DNA of 64,000 nt, taken from contig QXWO01000001.1 in assembly GCA_009911035.1 (NCBI GenBank), positions 62,001 through 126,000 of the forward strand. Direction: 5' to 3'. This document shows, in pieces, positions 17,358 through 27,278 of the stretch (the first letter of the stretch is position 1; each line of letters begins with the position of its first letter). The translations under genes and the position numbers were made by a program. The notes under the pieces were generated by a model that saw only the letters and a program-made list of their open reading frames with translations, was not told where the DNA came from and made no database searches. The stretch comes from Lachnospiraceae bacterium (GTDB lineage Bacteria > Bacillota > Clostridia > Lachnospirales > Lachnospiraceae).

Positions 17358-19724
17358 ATGGAGAAAAGAGCAAGGATTCTGATAAAACTGATTGCTGTGG
17401 CAGTGCTTTCGGGTCTGTTTATCTGGCTGGTTTATAAGGATGAGACGGTTTTGCAGTTAAAGCAGCCGGAGGGGGAGCTGGTAAGGGCAGAGGATGTAGA
17501 ACTTTTGGTAAGGGAGCTGACAGCCGCCAGCACCGGGAAAATAAATGAGGAAGTGGTGGATGCTTATTTCATAAAAGATTTTAAGGAAGAGACAGAATAT
17601 GTCAGTTACGATGCCTATGAGCTTTTACTTGACTGCATTTTGGAAAAAGACGACAGTGGGGAAACTGGGAAGCTAAGGGAAAGCATTACATATAAGAAGA
17701 AATACAGGGGAGAATTTTTTTTATTAAAAAAAGACTGGTATAACAGTTTTGGGCGGCTGGTTGATTTCTATGGGCTGTCAGAGATTATCCGGGAGGAAAA
17801 GGTGGATATTCTGTGTGGGAGGGACCGTCTTGCAGGTAAAGAGCAGATTGGAGAGGAGGAGGTGCTTTTAATAGATGGGAGCATCTATACCTGTTTATCC
17901 AGGGAGTTGAAAGAATCTGCTTTCACTACAGTGAAAGCTTATGTGCATGGAGACAAACTGGTGACCCTGGTGGAGGAAACTGCAGGCCAGAGTGAACTTT
18001 CCAATATCTGGATCATGGAAGCGGCAGAAGAGAATATCCAGTTTTTTTATAAAGGATATGAAATTTTGGGTCCGTATAAGGAGGCAGAGGGAAATTCTGC
18101 AAAACTGCGGGAGCAGATTGGAGATATCAGCTATGGGAAGGGGAAGATTTCCAGAGTTGATATAAAGGATAAACGGATAGGCGGAAAGCTTCTGGGAGTT
18201 TCCGAAGGGCAGGTGGAGGTGGAAGGGTATGGCAGTATTACCTTAGAGGAAAACTGTATAGGATACCAGCTTTATGAAGAACTGCAGCAGGCTGATGTAT
18301 CCGGCCTTTCCATCGGGTATGATTTTGCGGATTTTGTGCTGGAGGAGGGGAAAGTATGTGCTTTTCTGATTACCAGAAAGGATAAGATGGAAAACATACG
18401 GGTTGCCTTAAAAGACAGCGGATTCGGCAGTCTGTATCATGAAAAAATTGTCCTTTCCAGCACGGATGAGTTGAAAGTATCTTACGGGCCTTACGGGGAC
18501 AGAAAAGAGGAGACGGTTCCGGCCGGGAAGGAACTGGTCATAGAAAAGGGGAGCAAATACTTTTCCGGGGACCGGGTAGAGATAGCGCCTCCTTCCCATA
18601 CAGGAAAAATACAGGTGGATTCCATAAATCGCAGTCAGGGTGTGCCCTCTTACAGGGGAAAAATGGAGGTGGTGCAGACAGAAAAGGGACTGGCGCTTAT
18701 CAACGAGGTGCTGCTGGAGGAGTATCTTTATTCCGTGGTTCCAAGCGAAATGCCGGCCTCTTACCCCATAGAAGCGCTGAAAGCACAGGCCGTTTGTGCA
18801 AGGACTTATGGTTACAGATATTTAAACCAGCCGGGATACGGGTCCATCGGCGCCCATGTGGACGACAGCGTGGGGTATCAGGTTTACAACAATATTCAGG
18901 AAAATGTAAACGCCACAAAAGCAGTGAAAGAGACAGCAGGAGAGCTGCTTTTATATCAGGGGGAGCCTGTCAGTACTTACTATTATTCCACTTCCTGCGG
19001 ATTTGGGGCGGATGCCGGGGTGTGGAGCAGTGAGCAGAAAGACGACTTCCCATACCTTAACTCTGTGCATATCGGGAAAGAGGAAGGACCAAGTGCGGAG
19101 GAACTATCCAATGAGGAGATTTTCCGGGACTATATCACCCAGGTGGATGAAAGCGCCTATGAGAAGGAGGAGGCCTGGTTCCGGTGGCAGTACCAGGTAG
19201 AGGAGCTGGAGGCTTCGGAACTTTATAAAAGGCTTGTGCAGCGTTATGAGGCAGGAGCGGGAAAGATTCTTACCTTTACCGGTGAAGATATCGAGGAGGA
19301 AGAAGGACTGGAAGAAAGTTTTGAACCCCTAAAGCCGGAAAAATTTAAGAAAATCCGTGACATCAGATGCCTGAAACGGAAAGAAGGCGGTGTCATGGAT
19401 GAACTTCTGATTGAAACAGACAAAGGAATTTATAAGGTGGTTTCCGAATACAATATCCGCTATATTTTAAACCAGGGAGGAGAAGTCATCCGGCAGGACG
19501 GCACGCCTTATGAAAGCGCTGCCCTTCTTCCCAGCGCATATTTGATAATTGATATTGAAAAGGAGGGAAAGAATGTGGTAGGATATAGTGTTGTCGGCGG
19601 CGGTTACGGCCATGGCGTGGGTATGTCCCAGAACGGGGCAAGGGCCATGGGAATGGAAGGTGTGGACTGTCAGGATATCCTTTCCTTCTACTTCCGGGAC
19701 TGCCAGATAAATAAGATTTATTAG
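17358..19724 (+). CDS. SpoIID/LytB-domain protein, membrane anchored
   Basis: About 788 aa. An N-terminal transmembrane segment (AVAVLSGLFIWLV) is followed by about 400 residues of unassigned, beta-rich sequence, then a SpoIID domain from about residue 435. VLLEEYLYSVVPSEMPASY has the catalytic-type Glu, and ALKAQAVCARTYGYRY, YYSTSCGFGADAGVW and GGGYGHGVGMSQNGARAM complete the pattern. SpoIID is a lytic transglycosylase for engulfment during sporulation; this protein is more than twice its size, so another wall-remodelling role is possible. The start could be 17346 or 17358; GAGGGG precedes the latter closely. The gene ends 22 bases before the YihY gene. Confidence 0.85.
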   Translation: MEKRARILIKLIAVAVLSGLFIWLVYKDETVLQLKQPEGELVRAEDVELLVRELTAASTGKINEEVVDAYFIKDFKEETEYVSYDAYELLLDCILEKDDSGETGKLRESITYKKKYRGEFFLLKKDWYNSFGRLVDFYGLSEIIREEKVDILCGRDRLAGKEQIGEEEVLLIDGSIYTCLSRELKESAFTTVKAYVHGDKLVTLVEETAGQSELSNIWIMEAAEENIQFFYKGYEILGPYKEAEGNSAKLREQIGDISYGKGKISRVDIKDKRIGGKLLGVSEGQVEVEGYGSITLEENCIGYQLYEELQQADVSGLSIGYDFADFVLEEGKVCAFLITRKDKMENIRVALKDSGFGSLYHEKIVLSSTDELKVSYGPYGDRKEETVPAGKELVIEKGSKYFSGDRVEIAPPSHTGKIQVDSINRSQGVPSYRGKMEVVQTEKGLALINEVLLEEYLYSVVPSEMPASYPIEALKAQAVCARTYGYRYLNQPGYGSIGAHVDDSVGYQVYNNIQENVNATKAVKETAGELLLYQGEPVSTYYYSTSCGFGADAGVWSSEQKDDFPYLNSVHIGKEEGPSAEELSNEEIFRDYITQVDESAYEKEEAWFRWQYQVEELEASELYKRLVQRYEAGAGKILTFTGEDIEEEEGLEESFEPLKPEKFKKIRDIRCLKRKEGGVMDELLIETDKGIYKVVSEYNIRYILNQGGEVIRQDGTPYESAALLPSAYLIIDIEKEGKNVVGYSVVGGGYGHGVGMSQNGARAMGMEGVDCQDILSFYFRDCQINKIY

Positions 19725-19746
19725 AAAACGCCCCAGAGGAATGGTT

Positions 19747-20604
19747 ATGCTTAAAAGGTTATTGTTTATTGGTTATGATTTTGGGAAACATATGAGCAGA
19801 AGGAATATCAGTGCCTTTGCTGCCAGCACGGCATTTTTCCTGTTTTTGTCGCTGATCCCGGCGTTGATGCTTTTGTGTGCGATCCTTCCTTATACGCCCC
19901 TTACGGAAGCGAATCTGATGAGCGCGGCCAGGGAAATCTCTCCAGATGCCATGGATTCTTTGCTGATCAATATCATCGGGGATGTATATGATAAATCCAT
20001 CGGTATAGTGTCGGTCACTGCCATTGTCACTTTGTGGACGGCGGGAAAAGGAGTTCTTGCCCTGATGCGGGGGCTGAACGCCATCAATGACGTGGAGGAA
20101 AACAGAAACTACTTTCTGCTTCGGATGGTGGCCTGCCTTTACACGGTTTTGCTGCTGGTGGCAGTGCTTTTATCCCTGCTGATCATGGTATTCGGCAAGT
20201 CTATTGTGGGGATTATTGTGGAGTTTATCCCCCAGACCTCGTACCTGTTTGAGCTGATGATCCATTTTAGGACGCTTTTTGTCTGGGCAGTACTGACCGT
20301 TGTGATTGCGCTTATGTATGCCTATGTGCCGGGGGCACGCACAGGCTTCAAATTGCAGCTTCCGGGAGCGGTATTTGCGGCGGTGGCATGGAGCGTGATG
20401 ACCTGGGCTTTTTCCATCTATATTGACGAATTCAATGGTTTCGGCATGTACGGGAGCCTGACGACCATTATTATTTTAATGCTCTGGATGTATGCTGCCA
20501 TGTACATTATTCTGGCAGGTGCCTATATGAACCGTTATTTTAAGCCGGCCTTTCAGTTTTTTATTGGAAAAAAGTATATTGACAGGAAGGAAAAGATTGG
20601 CTAA
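19747..20604 (+). CDS. YihY/BrkB family inner-membrane protein
   Basis: 285 aa with about six transmembrane helices. It carries the family pattern NISAFAASTAFFLFLSLIPA near residue 20 and WTAGKGVLALMRGLN near residue 98. Members were once called ribonuclease BN in error; the real role is unknown, with transport suggested. The ATG at 19747 was chosen because AGAGGA (19735-19740) lies six bases upstream; the ATG at 19741 abuts that site. Probably co-transcribed with the SpoIID-like gene. Confidence 0.87.
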   Translation: MLKRLLFIGYDFGKHMSRRNISAFAASTAFFLFLSLIPALMLLCAILPYTPLTEANLMSAAREISPDAMDSLLINIIGDVYDKSIGIVSVTAIVTLWTAGKGVLALMRGLNAINDVEENRNYFLLRMVACLYTVLLLVAVLLSLLIMVFGKSIVGIIVEFIPQTSYLFELMIHFRTLFVWAVLTVVIALMYAYVPGARTGFKLQLPGAVFAAVAWSVMTWAFSIYIDEFNGFGMYGSLTTIIILMLWMYAAMYIILAGAYMNRYFKPAFQFFIGKKYIDRKEKIG

Positions 20605-20607
20605 AAT
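20579..20607 (+). promoter_or_regulatory. Sigma-A promoter of the T-box/pheST transcript
   Basis: TTGACA (20579-20584), 17-base spacer, TAAAAT (20602-20607). It overlaps the last codons of the YihY gene. Confidence 0.85.
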
Positions 20608-20613
20608 GAGAGT

Positions 20614-20990
20614 CAGTTAAATAATATATGGCTGTGAAGGTGTTAAGTAGCAGATTTTCTTCTATCAGAGAGAGGGAGCCACCGGCTGAAAGCTTCCTTT
20701 AGTTCAGAGATCATGGCGAATTTCCCACCGGAGCTTTTGAACCGAACACGGATTTTTAGGCGTAATGTTTATGCAGGGCATTTGGATGCAGTCTTATGGA
20801 CCGTAAGTAAGTTTGAACGTGACACGCGTTAAGTGAAAAAGAGTCTGCCTTTATCTGGCAGGAAAATGGGTGGTACCGCGGATAATTTCGTCCCTTGTGT
20901 CTGGTACTGGGTATTCAGATTTCTAATGTTGATGTATATGGAAATGCTGAATACGCAGCACCAGGCACAAGGGATTTTTTTACAACAAAC
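20614..20990 (+). promoter_or_regulatory. T-box leader controlling pheST
   Basis: A long structured leader with the T-box bulge AATGGGTGGTACCGCG at 20865-20880, which pairs with the CCA end of uncharged tRNA. Stem I occupies about 20640-20780. A UUC triplet near 20722 could be the Phe specifier, but its position in the specifier loop was not proven. Uncharged tRNA-Phe would stabilise the antiterminator and allow pheS and pheT transcription; charged tRNA leaves the terminator at 20892-20981. Confidence 0.95.
20892..20981 (+). terminator. T-box terminator
   Basis: The CCCTTGTGTCTGGT arm (from 20892) pairs with ACCAGGCACAAGGG (to 20973), and an inner GTATTCAG pairs with CTGAATAC. A run of seven T follows. 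Its 5' arm overlaps the antiterminator region. Confidence 0.92.
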
Positions 20991-21054
20991 ACGCTCTGGA
21001 AAAATAAGTTTAGAAAATAACGCAAAATAATATTCAGAAGAAAGGAAGAAAGCA

Positions 21055-22074
21055 ATGAAGGAAAGATTGGAACAGATTAAGGCAGAAGCCTTAAAGCAGA
21101 TTCAGGGCAGTGATGCGCTGGATAAGTTAAATGAGATACGAATCAGCTATCTGGGCAAGAAGGGAGAACTTACCGCTGTCTTAAAAGGAATGAAGGATGT
21201 TGCGGCCGAGGACAGGCCGAAAGTTGGACAGATGGTCAATGATGTGCGGGGAGAAATCGAGCGTGTTCTTGAAGAAGCGAAGGTAAGGATGGAAAATGCC
21301 GTTTTAGAGGAGCGGATGAAGCGGGAGACCATTGACGTTACCCTGCCTGCAAAGAAGAACAGCATAGGGCACCGCCATCCAAACACTATTGCCTTAGAAG
21401 AGGTGGAGAGGATCTTCATCGGCATGGGGTATGAGGTTGTGGAAGGCCCGGAAATAGAGACGGATTATTATAACTTTGAAGCGCTGAATATTCCTGCAGA
21501 CCATCCCGCCAAGGATGAGCAGGACACCTTCTTCATCAATGGTGACTTCCTGCTAAGGACACAGACCTCAGGCACACAGGTTCACGAGATGGAAAAAGGA
21601 AAACTTCCCATCCGTATGATTGCTCCCGGCAGGGTATTCCGTTCCGATGAAGTGGATGCCACCCATTCCCCTTCCTTCCACCAGGTAGAAGGGCTTGTTA
21701 TTGACAGGCATATTACCTTTGCGGATCTAAAAGGGACTCTTGCAGAGTTTGCAAGGGAGCTTTTCGGGGAGGAAACGAGAGTGAAGTTCCGTCCCCACCA
21801 TTTCAACTTCACAGAGCCGAGCGCGGAGATGGATGTTTCCTGCTTCAAATGCGGGGGAAAAGGATGCCGTTTCTGTAAAGGCTCCGGCTGGATTGAAATT
21901 TTAGGCTGCGGCATGGTTCACCCCAATGTGCTTACCATGAGCGGGATCGATCCCGAAGAATATTCCGGTTTTGCATTCGGAGTGGGGCTTGAGAGGATCG
22001 CACTGCTGAAATACGAGATCGACGATATGCGTCTTCTTTATGAAAACGATATCCGATTCTTAAGGCAGTTTTAA
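21055..22074 (+). CDS. pheS: Phenylalanyl-tRNA synthetase alpha subunit
   Basis: 339 aa. Catalytic subunit of the alpha2-beta2 enzyme that charges tRNA-Phe. An N-terminal coiled-coil (about 1-85) is followed by the class II core: motif 2 near FRSDEVDATHSPSFHQVEGL, the Cys pairs CFKCGGKGCRFCKGSG, and motif 3 in FGVGLERIALLKY. A ribosome site (GAAAGGAAG) precedes the ATG. Forms an operon with pheT (33-base gap) under the T-box. Confidence 0.97.
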   Translation: MKERLEQIKAEALKQIQGSDALDKLNEIRISYLGKKGELTAVLKGMKDVAAEDRPKVGQMVNDVRGEIERVLEEAKVRMENAVLEERMKRETIDVTLPAKKNSIGHRHPNTIALEEVERIFIGMGYEVVEGPEIETDYYNFEALNIPADHPAKDEQDTFFINGDFLLRTQTSGTQVHEMEKGKLPIRMIAPGRVFRSDEVDATHSPSFHQVEGLVIDRHITFADLKGTLAEFARELFGEETRVKFRPHHFNFTEPSAEMDVSCFKCGGKGCRFCKGSGWIEILGCGMVHPNVLTMSGIDPEEYSGFAFGVGLERIALLKYEIDDMRLLYENDIRFLRQF

Positions 22075-22107
22075 CTTATAGGAAAACCGGAAAGGAAGGA
22101 AATAAAA

Positions 22108-24528
22108 ATGAACACAGCATTATCATGGATAAAAGCATATGTACCCGGACTTTCATGCTCCGATCAGGAATATTGTGACGCAATGACCATGAGCGGAACG
22201 AAAGTTGAAAATTATGAGCGGTTAGATAAAAATCTGGAAAAGATAGTGGTAGGACAGATTGAAAAAATAGAAAAACATCCCGATGCAGATAAGCTGATTA
22301 TTTGTCAGGTGAACATTGGGAGTGAAGTGATTCAGATCGTTACAGGGGCGCCCAATGTAAAAGAAGGGGATAAGGTTCCTGTGGTGCTTGACGGCGGCAA
22401 AGTGGCAGGAGGACACGATGGTGGTCCCATGCCGGAGGAAGGCATCATCATTAAGGCAGGTAAACTGCGGGGGATCGAATCAAATGGGATGATGTGTTCC
22501 ATAGAGGAACTTGGCTCCGACAGAAATATGTATCCTGAAGCTCCGGAGATGGGGATCTACATTTTCGGGGAGGATGTGCAGGTGGGCGCCGACGCGGTTC
22601 AGATCCTGGGCATGCGGGACACGGTATTTGAGTATGAGATCACTTCCAACAGGGTAGACTGTTATAGTGTTCTGGGCATTGCAAGGGAAGCAGCAGCTAC
22701 CTTCCGTAAACCTTTCGTGCCGCCAGTGGTGAAAGTGAAGGAAAATGAGGAAGATATTAACGATTACATTTCCGTGGAAGTACAGGATCCTGACCTGTGC
22801 ACCAGATATTGTGCAAGGGTCTGCACCAACATAAAGATTGCGCCTTCCCCAAAGTGGATGCAGGAGCGGCTCCGGGCCAGCGGCATCCGTCCCATCAACA
22901 ATCTGGTAGACATTACCAACTACGTGATGGAGGAGTACGGCCAGCCCATGCACGCTTTTGACCTTGACACTGTGGCAGGGCACAAGATCATTGTGCGCCG
23001 GGCCAAGGACGGGGATGAATTCCAGACGCTGGATGAACAGGTGAGAAAACTGGATAAAGATATTCTGATGATCTGCGACGGGGAAAAGGAAATCGGCATT
23101 GCCGGAATCATGGGCGGTGAGAACAGCAAGATCACAGACAATGTAAAGACCGTTCTTTTTGAGGCGGCAACCTTCAACGGCCCCAATATCCGCAAGTCAG
23201 CCAAAAGGCTGGGACTGCGCACGGACGCTTCAGGCAAGTTTGAAAAAGGGCTTGATCCCCACAATGCACAGGACGCCATCAACCGTGCCTGCCAGCTTAT
23301 TCAGGAATTAGGCTGCGGGGAAGTGGTAAAGGGCATGGTGGATGTATGCCAGCCCATGAAAGAAAAGGTGAGGATAAAGTTTGAGCCCCAGCGCATCAAC
23401 GACCTTTTGGGTACGGATGTTTCTGAAAAAGATATGTTGGATATTTTCCAAATGCTGGAAATCGAATACGACGAAAAGGCAGGTGAATTGATTGCCCCCA
23501 CCTACAGGCAGGATCTTCTCTGCTGTGCTGACATTGCAGAGGAAGTGGCAAGGTTCTACGGGTATGACAGGATACCCACCACCCTGCCTACCGGGGAATC
23601 TACTGCGGGAAAACTTTCCTACAAACTGCGTATTGAGCAGAAGGCAAGGGATATTGCCGAGTACTGTGGCTTTTCACAGGGGATGAATTATTCCTTTGAA
23701 AGCCCTAAGGTATTTGATAAACTGCTTCTTCCCGGGGATTCGCCTTTAAGAAATGCTGTTGTGATTGCCAATCCTTTAGGGGAAGATTTCTCCATTATGA
23801 GAACCATTTCCCTAAACGGAATGCTGACTTCACTGGCAGCCAATTATAATAGAAGAAACAAAGATGTGAGATTATACGAACTTGGGAATATTTACCTGCC
23901 TTACCAGTTCCCCCTGACAGAGCTTCCTGATGAGCGGATGCAGTTTACCTTAGGCATGTACGGGGAGGGGGATTTCTACACCATGAAAGGCGTGGTGGAG
24001 GAATTCTTTGACGCTGTCGGCATGAAAAAGAAGACCACATATGACCCGGAATCAGGCAGAACCTTCCTGCATCCCGGACGTCAGGCGGATATTGTATATG
24101 ACGGGGAGAAAGTGGGTTATTTAGGCGAGGTCCATCCGGTCGTATGTAAAAATTACGATATTGCAGCGAAAGTTTACGTGGCAGTCCTTGATATGCCCCT
24201 TATTGTGGAGCGGGCGACTTTTGACAGGAAATACGAGGGAATCGCCAAGTATCCGGCCGTTTCCAGGGATATCAGTATGGTGGTGCCGGGGAATATTCTG
24301 GCAGGACAGATTGAAGCGATGATTGAGCAGAGAGGCGGGAAGATTTTAGAATCTTATCAGTTGTTTGACATCTATGAGGGCGAGCAGATTAAGGAAGGAT
24401 TCAAATCAGTAGCCTACTCCATCGTGTTCCGCGCAAAAGACCGTACGCTGGAAGAAAACGACATTACAGGGGCAATGAAGAAAATCTTAAACGGCCTTGA
24501 AAGCCTGGGGATTGAATTAAGGCAGTAA
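22108..24528 (+). CDS. pheT: Phenylalanyl-tRNA synthetase beta subunit
   Basis: 806 aa, full length. Domains in order: an N-terminal tRNA-binding OB fold (about 40-155), B3/B4 editing domain (about 210-390), B5 domain, a catalytic-like core, and a C-terminal FDX-ACB anticodon-binding domain (last 95 residues, KYPAVSRDISMVV onward). It removes mischarged Tyr and positions the tRNA. Follows pheS in the same operon and ends at a terminator. Confidence 0.97.
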   Translation: MNTALSWIKAYVPGLSCSDQEYCDAMTMSGTKVENYERLDKNLEKIVVGQIEKIEKHPDADKLIICQVNIGSEVIQIVTGAPNVKEGDKVPVVLDGGKVAGGHDGGPMPEEGIIIKAGKLRGIESNGMMCSIEELGSDRNMYPEAPEMGIYIFGEDVQVGADAVQILGMRDTVFEYEITSNRVDCYSVLGIAREAAATFRKPFVPPVVKVKENEEDINDYISVEVQDPDLCTRYCARVCTNIKIAPSPKWMQERLRASGIRPINNLVDITNYVMEEYGQPMHAFDLDTVAGHKIIVRRAKDGDEFQTLDEQVRKLDKDILMICDGEKEIGIAGIMGGENSKITDNVKTVLFEAATFNGPNIRKSAKRLGLRTDASGKFEKGLDPHNAQDAINRACQLIQELGCGEVVKGMVDVCQPMKEKVRIKFEPQRINDLLGTDVSEKDMLDIFQMLEIEYDEKAGELIAPTYRQDLLCCADIAEEVARFYGYDRIPTTLPTGESTAGKLSYKLRIEQKARDIAEYCGFSQGMNYSFESPKVFDKLLLPGDSPLRNAVVIANPLGEDFSIMRTISLNGMLTSLAANYNRRNKDVRLYELGNIYLPYQFPLTELPDERMQFTLGMYGEGDFYTMKGVVEEFFDAVGMKKKTTYDPESGRTFLHPGRQADIVYDGEKVGYLGEVHPVVCKNYDIAAKVYVAVLDMPLIVERATFDRKYEGIAKYPAVSRDISMVVPGNILAGQIEAMIEQRGGKILESYQLFDIYEGEQIKEGFKSVAYSIVFRAKDRTLEENDITGAMKKILNGLESLGIELRQ

Positions 24529-24551
24529 AAACTGTGAAGAACCGGTGCAGG

Positions 24552-24582
24552 AGCCGTCATAAAAGTTATGGCGGCTTTTGTT
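24552..24582 (+). terminator. Intrinsic terminator of pheST
   Basis: AGCCGTCATAA pairs with TTATGGCGGCT (one G-T pair), followed by TTTGTT. A 37-bp repeat begins at the next base. Confidence 0.85.
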
Positions 24583-24656
24583 AAAATAAGCTGTCTCACG
24601 AAGTGTGGCAGCGTTTGTTGCAATAAGCTGTCTTGCAAAGTGTGGCAGCGTTTGTT
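24583..24656 (+). repeat. 37-bp dispersed repeat, locus C (two tandem units)
   Basis: Forward units at 24583-24619 and 24620-24656, abutting with no spacer. The array fills the space between the pheT terminator and the ribosome site of the aminopeptidase gene (ATG 24674), so it would be in that gene's leader if transcribed. Confidence 0.88.
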
Positions 24657-24673
24657 TATAGAAAGGAAATCAG

Positions 24674-26146
24674 ATGGAAAAGAAGAACACATGGGAAACC
24701 TACAATGAGAAGCAGTTAAAGGAAGTGGATGTGTTTGCAGACGAATACAGAAACTTTTTGGATGAAGGCAAAACAGAGCGGGAGTGCGTGGATTATATTG
24801 TAAATGCCGCAGAAAAAAATGGCTACCGGGAACTGCAGGACCTGATCAGAAAGGGCGGAAAGCTGAAAAAAGGCGATAAGGTGTATGCCGTCTGGATGAA
24901 CAAGTCTGTGGTGATGTTCCGCATCGGAGAGCGCCCCATGGCGGAGGGGATGAATATCTTAGGCGCCCACATTGATTCCCCGAGGCTGGATGTGAAGCAG
25001 AATCCCCTTTATGAGGAAGGGGGCTTTGCGTATCTTGACACCCACTACTACGGCGGCGTCAAGAAATACCAGTGGGTGACGCTGCCCCTGGCTCTTCACG
25101 GGGTGATGGTGAAGAAAGACGGCACTACGGTGGAAATCCATATTGGGGAAAACGAGGATGACCCGGTGTTTTTCATCTCGGATCTGCTGATTCACCTTGC
25201 GGTGGAGCAGTTGGAAAAGAAAGCCTCAAAGGTGATCGAGGGGGAGGCCCTGGATATCATCATTGGAAGCAAGCCTGTTGTCCTGGGAAAAGAGGCGGCC
25301 GCTGAAAAGGAAGGAAAGAACAAAGAATCAGAGGGAAAGAAAAAAGATAAGAAGGACAAAAAGGATAGGGAACGTGCAAAGGAAGCTGTCAAGAAGGGGA
25401 TTCTCGATATTTTAAAGAAAACCTATGACGTGGAGGAAGAGGACTTCCTTTCTGCAGAGCTGGAAGTGGTGCCGGCCGGGAAAGCCCGGGAAGCGGGTCT
25501 TGACCGCAGCATGATTCTTGCCTATGGACAGGATGACAGGGTCTGTGCTTTTTCCTCCTTGATGGCAATGATGGAAGTGGAAAAAAGTGAGCGGACAGCC
25601 TGCTGCCTGCTGGTGGATAAAGAAGAAGTGGGCAGCATAGGGGCTACCGGGATGCAGTCGAAATTTTTTGAAAATATGGTGGCGGAAGTGATGAACCTGA
25701 CAGGAGAGTATTCAGAACTGAATGTGAGAAGATGCCTGTCCTCTTCCTGTATGCTTTCATCCGATGTAAGCAGCGCCTTTGACCCTTCTTTTGCAGGCAG
25801 TTTTGACAAAAAGAATGTGGCTTATTTAGGCGGCGGCATGGTCTTTAACAAATTTACCGGGGCACGGGGAAAATCCGGTTCCAATGATGCCAATGCAGAG
25901 TATATTGCCTACATCCGCAGGATTTTTGAGGAGGAAAAGATTAATTTCCAGACGGCGGAGCTGGGCAGAGTGGATCTTGGCGGCGGCGGAACCATTGCCT
26001 ACATCCTTGCCCTTTATGGCATGAATGTCATTGACAGCGGCGTGGCTGTGCTGAATATGCATGCGCCCTGGGAAGCTACCAGCAAAGCAGATGTGTATGA
26101 GACGAAACGGGGCTACGAAGCCTTTTTAAGGGGAGCTGGAATGTAA
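24674..26146 (+). CDS. M18-family zinc aminopeptidase
   Basis: 490 aa. Cocatalytic zinc exopeptidase acting on N-terminal residues of peptides. Visible ligands and motifs are [13 protein letters not shown] (first His/Asp), [14 protein letters not shown] (catalytic Glu pair), and [13 protein letters not shown] (last His). Between residues about 210 and 240 lies a highly charged insert rich in Lys and Glu ([15 protein letters not shown]), not seen in the core fold and probably a surface loop. GAAAGGAAAT precedes the ATG. The TAA stop overlaps the queA ATG by one base. Confidence 0.92.
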   Translation: MEKKNTWETYNEKQLKEVDVFADEYRNFLDEGKTERECVDYIVNAAEKNGYRELQDLIRKGGKLKKGDKVYAVWMNKSVVMFRIGERPMAEGMNILGAHIDSPRLDVKQNPLYEEGGFAYLDTHYYGGVKKYQWVTLPLALHGVMVKKDGTTVEIHIGENEDDPVFFISDLLIHLAVEQLEKKASKVIEGEALDIIIGSKPVVLGKEAAAEKEGKNKESEGKKKDKKDKKDRERAKEAVKKGILDILKKTYDVEEEDFLSAELEVVPAGKAREAGLDRSMILAYGQDDRVCAFSSLMAMMEVEKSERTACCLLVDKEEVGSIGATGMQSKFFENMVAEVMNLTGEYSELNVRRCLSSSCMLSSDVSSAFDPSFAGSFDKKNVAYLGGGMVFNKFTGARGKSGSNDANAEYIAYIRRIFEEEKINFQTAELGRVDLGGGGTIAYILALYGMNVIDSGVAVLNMHAPWEATSKADVYETKRGYEAFLRGAGM

Positions 26147-27255
26147 TGGAAAGGGCGGATTACAAAAGAGAGGAAAGGCAGAAAGAGAGCCTTAGGACAT
26201 CCGATTTTGCTTTTGACCTGCCGAAAGAGCTGATTGCCCAGGACCCCCTTGCAGACAGAAGCGCCTCCCGTCTTCTGGTGGTGGATAAAAATACGGGGGA
26301 AACAAGACATGAGATGTTTAGGAATATTCTGGATTATCTGTACCCCGGCGACTGTCTGGTGCTGAATAATACCAAAGTACTTCCCGCAAGACTCCTTGGG
26401 ATGAAAGAGGACACCGGGGCCGCGGTGGAGGTGCTGCTTTTGAAAAGAAGGGAAGGGGATGTGTGGGAAACCCTGGTAAAGCCGGGGAAAAAAATGAGAC
26501 CCGGCGCCCGCCTTTCCTTTGGCGGCGGCATTTTAAAGGCGCAGATCCTGGATGTGGTGGAGGAAGGCAACCGGCTGGTCCGCTTCTTTTATGAGGGAAT
26601 CTTTGAGGAAGTGCTGGACAGCTTAGGGGAGATGCCCCTGCCCCCTTATATTACCCATAAATTGAAGGACAAGAACCGCTACCAGACCGTTTACGCTAAA
26701 TATGACGGTTCTGCGGCTGCGCCTACGGCAGGGCTTCACTTTACAGAAGAATTACTGGCACAGATAGAAGCAAAGGGCGTGAAACTGGCCTATGTGACCC
26801 TGCATGTAGGACTTGGCACTTTCCGCCCTGTGAAGGCGGATCATATTTTGGAACACCACATGCATTCGGAATCCTATCAGATTACGGCCCAGACAGCCCA
26901 GATCATCAACGAGACAAAGAAAAGCGGCCACAGGGTGGTCTGTGTGGGCACCACAAGCTGCCGTACCATAGAAAGCGCTGCGGATGAACAGGGGATGCTT
27001 GGGGAGCGCAGCGGGGACACGGATATTTTTATCTATCCGGGATACCGGTTTAAAGTGCTGGACTGCCTGATCACGAACTTCCACCTTCCGGAATCTACAC
27101 TGGTGATGCTGGTCAGCGCCCTTGCAGGAAGGGAAAATGTACTGAATGCCTACCGGGAAGCCGTGCAGGAAAAGTACCGTTTTTTTTCCTTTGGAGATGC
27201 CTGTTTCTTTACGGACCGCTTTGATAAAAGTGAGGAAGGACAAGGCGCTGGCTGA
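26146..27255 (+). CDS. queA: QueA, tRNA S-adenosylmethionine ribosyltransferase-isomerase
   Basis: 369 aa. Transfers the ribosyl part of SAM to preQ1 in tRNA to form epoxyqueuosine. [46 protein letters not shown] and THTSGTTS-like [12 protein letters not shown] are family signatures. About 17 residues precede the normal start, and no internal Met lies closer, so this extension seems real or an alternative start codon is used. Overlaps the aminopeptidase stop by one base, indicating an operon. Confidence 0.95.
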   Translation: MERADYKREERQKESLRTSDFAFDLPKELIAQDPLADRSASRLLVVDKNTGETRHEMFRNILDYLYPGDCLVLNNTKVLPARLLGMKEDTGAAVEVLLLKRREGDVWETLVKPGKKMRPGARLSFGGGILKAQILDVVEEGNRLVRFFYEGIFEEVLDSLGEMPLPPYITHKLKDKNRYQTVYAKYDGSAAAPTAGLHFTEELLAQIEAKGVKLAYVTLHVGLGTFRPVKADHILEHHMHSESYQITAQTAQIINETKKSGHRVVCVGTTSCRTIESAADEQGMLGERSGDTDIFIYPGYRFKVLDCLITNFHLPESTLVMLVSALAGRENVLNAYREAVQEKYRFFSFGDACFFTDRFDKSEEGQGAG

Positions 27256-27278
27256 ACTTATAAGGAGTTATACAAAAC

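Noticed and set aside
17150-17437. 95-codon plus-strand frame
   Set aside because: It crosses the 6S-like RNA and two hairpins and then overlaps the SpoIID-like gene out of frame.
20982-21010. Reverse 37-bp repeat copy after the T-box terminator
   Set aside because: AACAAAC-ACGCTC matches part of the unit, but a large internal part is missing; chance cannot be excluded.
20833-21030. 65-codon plus-strand frame
   Set aside because: It spans the T-box motif and terminator of the pheST leader.
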